Below are positions 61,323 to 64,000 of a DNA stretch of 64,000 nt, in pieces. This stretch comes from Bacteroidia bacterium (GTDB lineage Bacteria; Bacteroidota; Bacteroidia; UKL13-3). A program made the translations under genes and the position numbers. The notes beneath the pieces are model-generated. The model had not been told where the DNA came from. It made no database searches and was given only the letters and a program-made list of their open reading frames with translations. Each line of letters starts with the position of its first letter. The first letter of the stretch is position 1. The stretch is from assembly GCA_021740845.1 (NCBI GenBank), contig JAIOYZ010000015.1, forward strand, positions 36,902 through 100,901, written 5' to 3'.

Positions 61323-61598
61323 TTAAGGGTTTAGTTTTAATTCAAAAACAGGACTAGTGTATTGCACTCCGGCTCCATCCACTTTTTCAGGGTATTCAAA
61401 GCGTTCTAATTTTCCATCAATTTCACGTTGGCCATATGTTTGGATAACCAAACCTTCTTTATTCATTTCCTCGGCTTGGTTTCTGCTTACAATTCCTCTG
61501 AACATATTTCCATTGAAATAAATGTTCATGTAATAGCTGGTAAATGACTCTCCCTGGCTTACCGGTTTAAGGTCTATTTGTAGTGTTGGTTGTGACAT
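61323..61598 (-). CDS. small beta-rich protein
   Basis: 91 residues from the ATG at 61,598; the frame extends 19 codons but that part overlaps the upstream gene more deeply. Strand-rich (GESFTSYYMNIYFNGNMFRG), unrecognised. Confidence 0.6.
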   Translation of the reverse strand: MSQPTLQIDLKPVSQGESFTSYYMNIYFNGNMFRGIVSRNQAEEMNKEGLVIQTYGQREIDGKLERFEYPEKVDGAGVQYTSPVFELKLNP

Positions 61599-61815
61599 AT
61601 GCTGGTGTTGGTTTAAATACGTATGAATCGTGGTTGGTCTCGCGCTTAAATTCAATTATTGGACTAGGGGTTTTTGTTAAGGCTTCAAAGATTTTATTGC
61701 GTTTTTGCAATGAATTATAGGAATCAAATGTGCTCCAATCTGTGTGAGCTGGATTGTTTTCTAGTCTTATCCTCCAAAGGATTAAATAAGGTTCAAAATG
61801 CTTTTTCCTTGCCAT
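61567..61815 (-). CDS. small uncharacterised protein
   Basis: 82 residues, ends in a threonine/asparagine-rich tail. No recognised domain; overlaps the next gene by about 30 bases. Confidence 0.55.
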   Translation of the reverse strand: MARKKHFEPYLILWRIRLENNPAHTDWSTFDSYNSLQKRNKIFEALTKTPSPIIEFKRETNHDSYVFKPTPAYVTTNTTNRP

Positions 61816-61826
61816 TTTACCGGTAA

Positions 61827-62174
61827 TTAAAGGGTTAAACCAAAGGCTGGATTTAATTGGGTTTCGTAGTATCCTGCATGGTCATAGAATAAGAAGGGTT
61901 CAGTAATTACTGGCTTTGCATCTGTGTCCTCGTCACCAAGCAAATGGCTTTTAAGTATCCTTTTTGCTTTTCCAATTTCATTTTCATCCAGAATAAATTC
62001 GCTAAGCTCTATTGTTGGGGTGTGGTTGATTTCGGAAAAGCCTATTGTAAAGCAACCGGTTAAAATTGCTTTGTAAATCAATTCTGCTTCTGGTAGGGTA
62101 TCAAAAACCATGTAACCAAAGTTTGTATCTTCATTGGTTGTTAGGCTAATTTGGAAGTGTTTTGTATAGTTCAT
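61827..62174 (-). CDS. small uncharacterised protein
   Basis: 115 residues, mixed alpha/beta (FGYMVFDTLPEAELIYKAIL), acidic. No recognised domain. Six bases from the gene before it. Confidence 0.6.
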   Translation of the reverse strand: MNYTKHFQISLTTNEDTNFGYMVFDTLPEAELIYKAILTGCFTIGFSEINHTPTIELSEFILDENEIGKAKRILKSHLLGDEDTDAKPVITEPFLFYDHAGYYETQLNPAFGLTL

Positions 62175-62180
62175 GGCTGG

Positions 62181-62468
62181 TTATTTTATTAAAGCTCCTT
62201 GAATCGGTTCGTCACTAATGATCCCTTCCAAAACTTTCTTTTTTGCTTTCTTAAGAATTTCAATTGCGTTGGTTTCATGGGACTTTATTTCATCCTCAAC
62301 AAGGCTTCTCACTAAAAACTTTAAAACATAATTTTCCTTATTTGTGCCAGTGATTACAAGCTCATAAATTTTGGTATCCATTACCTGGCGCCAAATCCTT
62401 TGAACATAAACAGAGCTGGTTGATTCGCTTATGAAATTTTCCAGTGTGGGTTTGAAAATTGTTATCAT
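62181..62468 (-). CDS. first gene of the early-type operon, uncharacterised
   Basis: 95 residues, alpha/beta with a helical basic end (HETNAIEILKKAKKKVLEG). Unrecognised. Its start lies directly beside the inverted repeat at 62,474-62,502. Confidence 0.6.
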   Translation of the reverse strand: MITIFKPTLENFISESTSSVYVQRIWRQVMDTKIYELVITGTNKENYVLKFLVRSLVEDEIKSHETNAIEILKKAKKKVLEGIISDEPIQGALIK

Positions 62469-62473
62469 TTCTA

Positions 62474-62502
62474 TTTTGGTTTACTTTTTGTTTAAACCAA
62501 AA
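62474..62502. promoter_or_regulatory. inverted repeat in front of the early-type operon
   Basis: Perfect 10-bp inverted repeat TTTTGGTTTA / TAAACCAAAA with a nine-base centre, six bases upstream of the first gene's start. Seventeen of its bases (TTTGGTTTACTTTTTGT) recur at 62,743-62,759, in front of the repressor gene. Good candidate for a shared operator or promoter element. Confidence 0.5.
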
Positions 62503-62529
62503 TCCTTTAATAACAGCAAGAGCAAACAT

Positions 62530-62568
62530 TGTTTCCAGATTTATTCTGGAGAATGGAGGTGGAAACAA
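62530..62568 (+). promoter_or_regulatory. structured leader hiding the start of the 33-codon gene
   Basis: TTGTTTCCA (62,530-62,538) pairs perfectly with TGGAAACAA (62,560-62,568), with an inner ATTCT/AGAAT stem. The hairpin ends on the A of the start codon and holds the GGAGGT ribosome-binding-site-like sequence (62,555-62,560) in its arm. Strong Shine-Dalgarno-like motifs are unusual in Bacteroidota, and this one is placed where folding would block it. Confidence 0.5.
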
Positions 62569-62669
62569 TGAACAACAACCAAGTAATTGGATTGGCTTTA
62601 GCAGCTTTGCTATTGGCAGCGGTATTAACTCCGAAGCCAAAAGGTATAAGAACTGTTAATCTAACCTAG
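62568..62669 (+). CDS. 33-residue membrane peptide
   Basis: MNNNQVIGLALAALLLAAVL then a basic end (PKPKGIRTVNLT): a single membrane helix with a positively charged tail. It has its own GGAGGT eight bases before the ATG, a leader hairpin and a terminator just behind, which together make an independent transcription unit. Such small proteins are typical holin, virion-membrane or toxin peptides; which one is not known. Too short for most gene callers. Confidence 0.6.
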   Translation: MNNNQVIGLALAALLLAAVLTPKPKGIRTVNLT

Positions 62670-62681
62670 TTACTAAAAACA

Positions 62682-62719
62682 AAAACAACCTCTGAGACTT
62701 CTTGGGGGTTGTTTTTTTT
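62682..62719 (+). terminator. terminator of the 33-codon gene
   Basis: AAAACAACC and GGTTGTTTT pair around a CTGAGACTT-type loop, followed by a run of eight T. Thirteen bases after the stop codon. Confidence 0.75.
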
Positions 62720-62771
62720 GCCCTTGCCATTAATTAAAGAACTTTGGTTTACTTTTTGTAACTATTTGTTT

Positions 62772-62813
62772 GCATAAATGAAACTAAAAGTGTTATTTTC
62801 GTTTCGTTTATGC
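62772..62813. promoter_or_regulatory. putative operator in front of the repressor gene
   Basis: GCATAAATGAAAC (62,772-62,784) and GTTTCGTTTATGC (62,801-62,813) form a 13-bp inverted repeat with one mismatch, 59 bases before the repressor start. Position fits autoregulation. Confidence 0.5.
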
Positions 62814-62871
62814 GAATAAGCATATTCAAATATATGACCAAGAACCAAAAGTTAATTAAATATTTATCAAA

Positions 62872-63315
62872 ATGAACCAAAAATTAATCAAAGATTCTGT
62901 AAATCAGAGGCTAAAAATATTCTTTGAAAGTCAAGGAATTAGCAATTCAATGGTTTCTGAGGCTACTGGAATTTCAAAACCGTCTATTTCAAAAATGCTA
63001 ACAGGCACAGTTGATCCGCACAAAACAACTATCGCTAAGATTACAAAAGTTTATCAAAACTTAAATCCTAATTGGCTTTTTAATGGCGAAGGTGAAATGA
63101 TTCAAGAAGCTTCGAGTGCTATTGATTGGAAAGAAGAAGCGTTTTCAGCTGTTAAAGACGAAAACACCTTTCTTAAGAAGCAATTAGAACTTCTCAATAA
63201 TGTGGTAAATGCTTTATTGAAGAATCCAAATTTTCCAACTAGTCCTTTGCATGTGGCAAAGCTCCTAAAATTAGAAAAAGGGGCTTTGGCAGGGGACTAT
63301 CAATTAGCAAGCTAA
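62872..63315 (+). CDS. XRE-type helix-turn-helix regulator, candidate prophage repressor
   Basis: 147 residues. FFESQGISNSMVSEATGISK then PSISKMLTGTVDPHKTTIAK is a clear helix-turn-helix; LNPNWLFNGEGEM is the motif typical of Bacteroidota phage-repressor-like proteins. The C-terminal half forms a short coiled coil. Last gene before attR, with an operator-like inverted repeat upstream; likely keeps the element silent. A CAGGGGAC word near its 3' end repeats one near attL. Confidence 0.8.
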   Translation: MNQKLIKDSVNQRLKIFFESQGISNSMVSEATGISKPSISKMLTGTVDPHKTTIAKITKVYQNLNPNWLFNGEGEMIQEASSAIDWKEEAFSAVKDENTFLKKQLELLNNVVNALLKNPNFPTSPLHVAKLLKLEKGALAGDYQLAS

Positions 63316-63359
63316 GCTAATTGCCACAATAACAGATATTTCTTTCTTGGGTTCAGTCA

Positions 63360-63382
63360 CAGGAGAGGGAGCAAAGGCCACT
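63360..63382 (+). repeat. attR core
   Basis: Same 23 bases as attL (29,968-29,990). The upstream side (TTGGGTTCAGTCA) differs from the tRNA, so this end lacks the rest of the tRNA and is the remnant left by integration. Confidence 0.85.
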
Positions 63383-63399
63383 CGTTCAGTGGAAAATTT

Positions 63400-63433
63400 A
63401 AAAGCCTTACAGAAATGTAGGGCTTTTTTTATG
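63400..63433 (+). terminator. copy of the tRNA-linked terminator at attR
   Basis: AAAAGCCTTACAGAAATGTA GGGCTTTTTTT stem-loop, as behind tRNA-Asn at 30,007, and again from about 63,947. Confidence 0.75.
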
Positions 63434-63476
63434 CCAAATTTTGTAGTTTTTATTATTAAAATTTTCAAAAAATGGC
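63431..63476 (+). pseudogene. remnant of a GIY-YIG-type gene start
   Basis: ATGCCAAATTTTGTAGTTTT encodes MPNFVVFII.., the opening of a GIY-YIG nuclease (compare WTYIIYSG in the intact copy). The sequence then leaves the family and runs into the next half-tRNA repeat. The same start recurs at 63,978 at the window's right edge, so this is likely a truncated copy. Confidence 0.45.
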
Positions 63477-63538
63477 GACTGTTAATCATGGTTCCGATAG
63501 CTATCGGAACTGGTTCGAGCCCAGGAGAGGGAGCAAAG
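63477..63538 (+). repeat. half tRNA-Asn repeat with 18-bp palindrome, copy 1
   Basis: 62 bases identical to 63,862-63,923: GACTGTTAATCATGG from the anticodon arm, then TTCCGATAGCTATCGGAA (perfect palindrome) in place of the variable loop, then the T arm and acceptor 3' half. The D arm and acceptor 5' half are missing, so it cannot fold into a tRNA. Confidence 0.85.
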
Positions 63539-63565
63539 CCCCACCGGACGGTGGGGCTTTTTTTT
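63535..63565 (+). terminator. terminator behind half-tRNA copy 1
   Basis: AAAGCCCCACC / GGTGGGGCTTT with a short GGAC loop and eight T. Confidence 0.8.
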
Positions 63566-63567
63566 AA

Positions 63568-63858
63568 ATGTCTTGGACGTATATTATTTATTCTGGATCA
63601 CATGATAAATTCTACATTGGGTTTACCAATGAAGATCCATTCGCTCGACTAGAAAAGCACAATTCGGATTATTATCAGGATAAATTTACCTCCAAATACA
63701 AACCTTGGGATTTGTATTGGACTCTTGAATGTCAGACCTCAAAACAAGCGCAACAAATTGAAAGGCATATTAAGAATATGAAGAGCAAAACCTACATTCA
63801 GAATCTTTCTAAGTATCCAGAAATTGGCCAAAAATTACTTTTAAAATATAATCCATAG
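63568..63858 (+). CDS. GIY-YIG nuclease superfamily protein
   Basis: 96 residues. WTYIIYSGSHDKFYIGFTNE carries the GIY-YIG core (here IIY..YIG), and the later ERHIKNMKSKTYIQ has the conserved arginine-type helix and asparagine/glutamate tail of UvrC-like small nucleases. It sits exactly between two identical half-tRNA repeats, as a homing-type endonuclease gene would. Confidence 0.85.
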   Translation: MSWTYIIYSGSHDKFYIGFTNEDPFARLEKHNSDYYQDKFTSKYKPWDLYWTLECQTSKQAQQIERHIKNMKSKTYIQNLSKYPEIGQKLLLKYNP

Positions 63859-63861
63859 GGT

Positions 63862-63923
63862 GACTGTTAATCATGGTTCCGATAGCTATCGGAACTGGTT
63901 CGAGCCCAGGAGAGGGAGCAAAG
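63862..63923 (+). repeat. half tRNA-Asn repeat with 18-bp palindrome, copy 2
   Basis: Identical over 62 bases to 63,477-63,538, including the TTCCGATAGCTATCGGAA palindrome. Confidence 0.85.
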
Positions 63924-63946
63924 GCCACTGGTTTAGTGGAAAATTA

Positions 63947-64000
63947 AAAAGCCTTACAGAAATGTAGGGCTTTTTTTATGCCAAATTTTGTAGTTTTTAT
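63947..64000 (+). repeat. third copy of the array tail and start of another GIY-YIG gene, cut by the window
   Basis: Repeats the terminator of 63,400-63,433 and then ATGCCAAATTTTGTAGTTTT (from 63,978), the start of a GIY-YIG-type gene that continues beyond the window. Confidence 0.6.

Larger units (their letters stand above)
29968..63382. mobile_element. integrated provirus-like element in tRNA-Asn, about 33.4 kb
   Basis: Bounded by a 23-bp direct repeat made of the tRNA-Asn 3' end plus ten bases. It carries an integrase next to the tRNA, a lytic enzyme, a fibre-like protein, many small membrane proteins, a repressor at the far end, and a defence-like cargo block. No terminase, portal, tail tube, tape measure, relaxase or type IV secretion gene was recognised. 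Gene layout is three large blocks: minus 31.5-46.8, plus 47.1-55.3, minus 55.4-62.5 kb. Confidence 0.85.

Noticed and set aside
62362..62659. Overlapping 92-codon minus and 66-codon plus ORFs near 62.5 kb
   Set aside because: Both overlap better candidates (the 95-residue gene and the 33-codon gene with its leader and terminator) and cross the inverted repeats.
29968..63382. Integrative conjugative element
   Set aside because: Despite the ArdC-like gene, no relaxase, coupling protein, TraG/VirB4 ATPase or Tra genes were recognised.
63304..63652. ORFs of 61 and 101 codons across attR and the half-tRNA repeat
   Set aside because: They translate tRNA fragments and terminators and have no conserved protein character.
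1..64000. CRISPR array
   Set aside because: No regularly spaced 25-40 base repeats with unique spacers; the tandem repeats at 12.7-12.9 kb have no variable spacers and no cas genes are present.
1..64000. Avoidance of CTGCAG because of the PstI-like system
   Set aside because: CTGCAG occurs in host repeats and in element genes (for example near 39,711, 42,860, 57,195), so there is no avoidance.

Overview
The window is low-GC DNA from a member of the phylum Bacteroidota. The evidence is a type IX secretion (T9SS) type-B sorting domain on a giant PKD-repeat adhesin followed by a PorP/SprF gene, a second T9SS-type C-terminal tail on an M28 peptidase, a Bacteroidota-type integrase, and two promoters of the TTG/TTTG - N19-21 - TAnnTTTG type. 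Genus cannot be told from the sequence alone.

Bases 1-29,900 are ordinary chromosome: a GxxExxY protein (5' cut by the window), a sugar aminotransferase carrying an in-frame insertion of an intergenic repeat, the adhesin/SprF pair, a DUF1186/SEC-C protein, a DUF4139 protein, an ECF sigma/anti-sigma pair, a HigB-HigA toxin-antitoxin fused across a run of ten A, a biotin carrier protein, an M1 aminopeptidase, a DUF1223 protein, an M28 peptidase, a TIGR01777 epimerase, a MerR/B12-type regulator, a GLPGLI-like protein, an enoyl-CoA hydratase, ComEC, a small membrane protein and a PfkB kinase. Gaps at 1.8-2.0, 10.5-11.1 and 12.2-12.96 kb are filled with several families of interspersed repeats.

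At 29,906 there is a tRNA-Asn(GTT). Its 3' end is one half of a 23-bp direct repeat (29,968-29,990 and 63,360-63,382) that bounds an integrated element of about 33.4 kb. Inside are a tyrosine recombinase; a long leftward (late-like) operon (46.8 to 31.5 kb) of small membrane proteins, a transglutaminase-fold protein, a GH108-type muramidase, candidate coat proteins, an ArdC/zincin protein joined to a P-loop ATPase by what looks like a textbook -1 programmed frameshift signal, and a fibre-like protein; a rightward cargo block (47.1-55.3 kb) with a PstI/BsuBI-like restriction-modification system, a Ser/Thr phosphatase-kinase pair, HEPN/DUF4145 proteins and a cytosolic plus membrane protein pair that look like anti-phage defence; a second leftward (early-like) operon (62.5 to 55.4 kb) of small unknown and DNA-binding proteins; and at the right end a 33-codon membrane peptide gene with a structured leader, and an XRE-type repressor. 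I find no terminase, portal, tail tube, tape measure or conjugation gene, so the element reads best as a provirus of an unfamiliar, possibly tailless and membrane-containing type. It is also enriched, across several reading frames, in two palindromic words, TTACCGGTAA and GTGGCCAC, while the host part is enriched in TTGGTTCAAACC.

Beyond the right attachment site (63.4-64.0 kb) lies an array of half tRNA-Asn copies. Each carries an 18-bp perfect palindrome in place of the variable loop, and the copies alternate with GIY-YIG nuclease genes or remnants. It looks like a tRNA-linked homing-type repeat array into which the element integrated.
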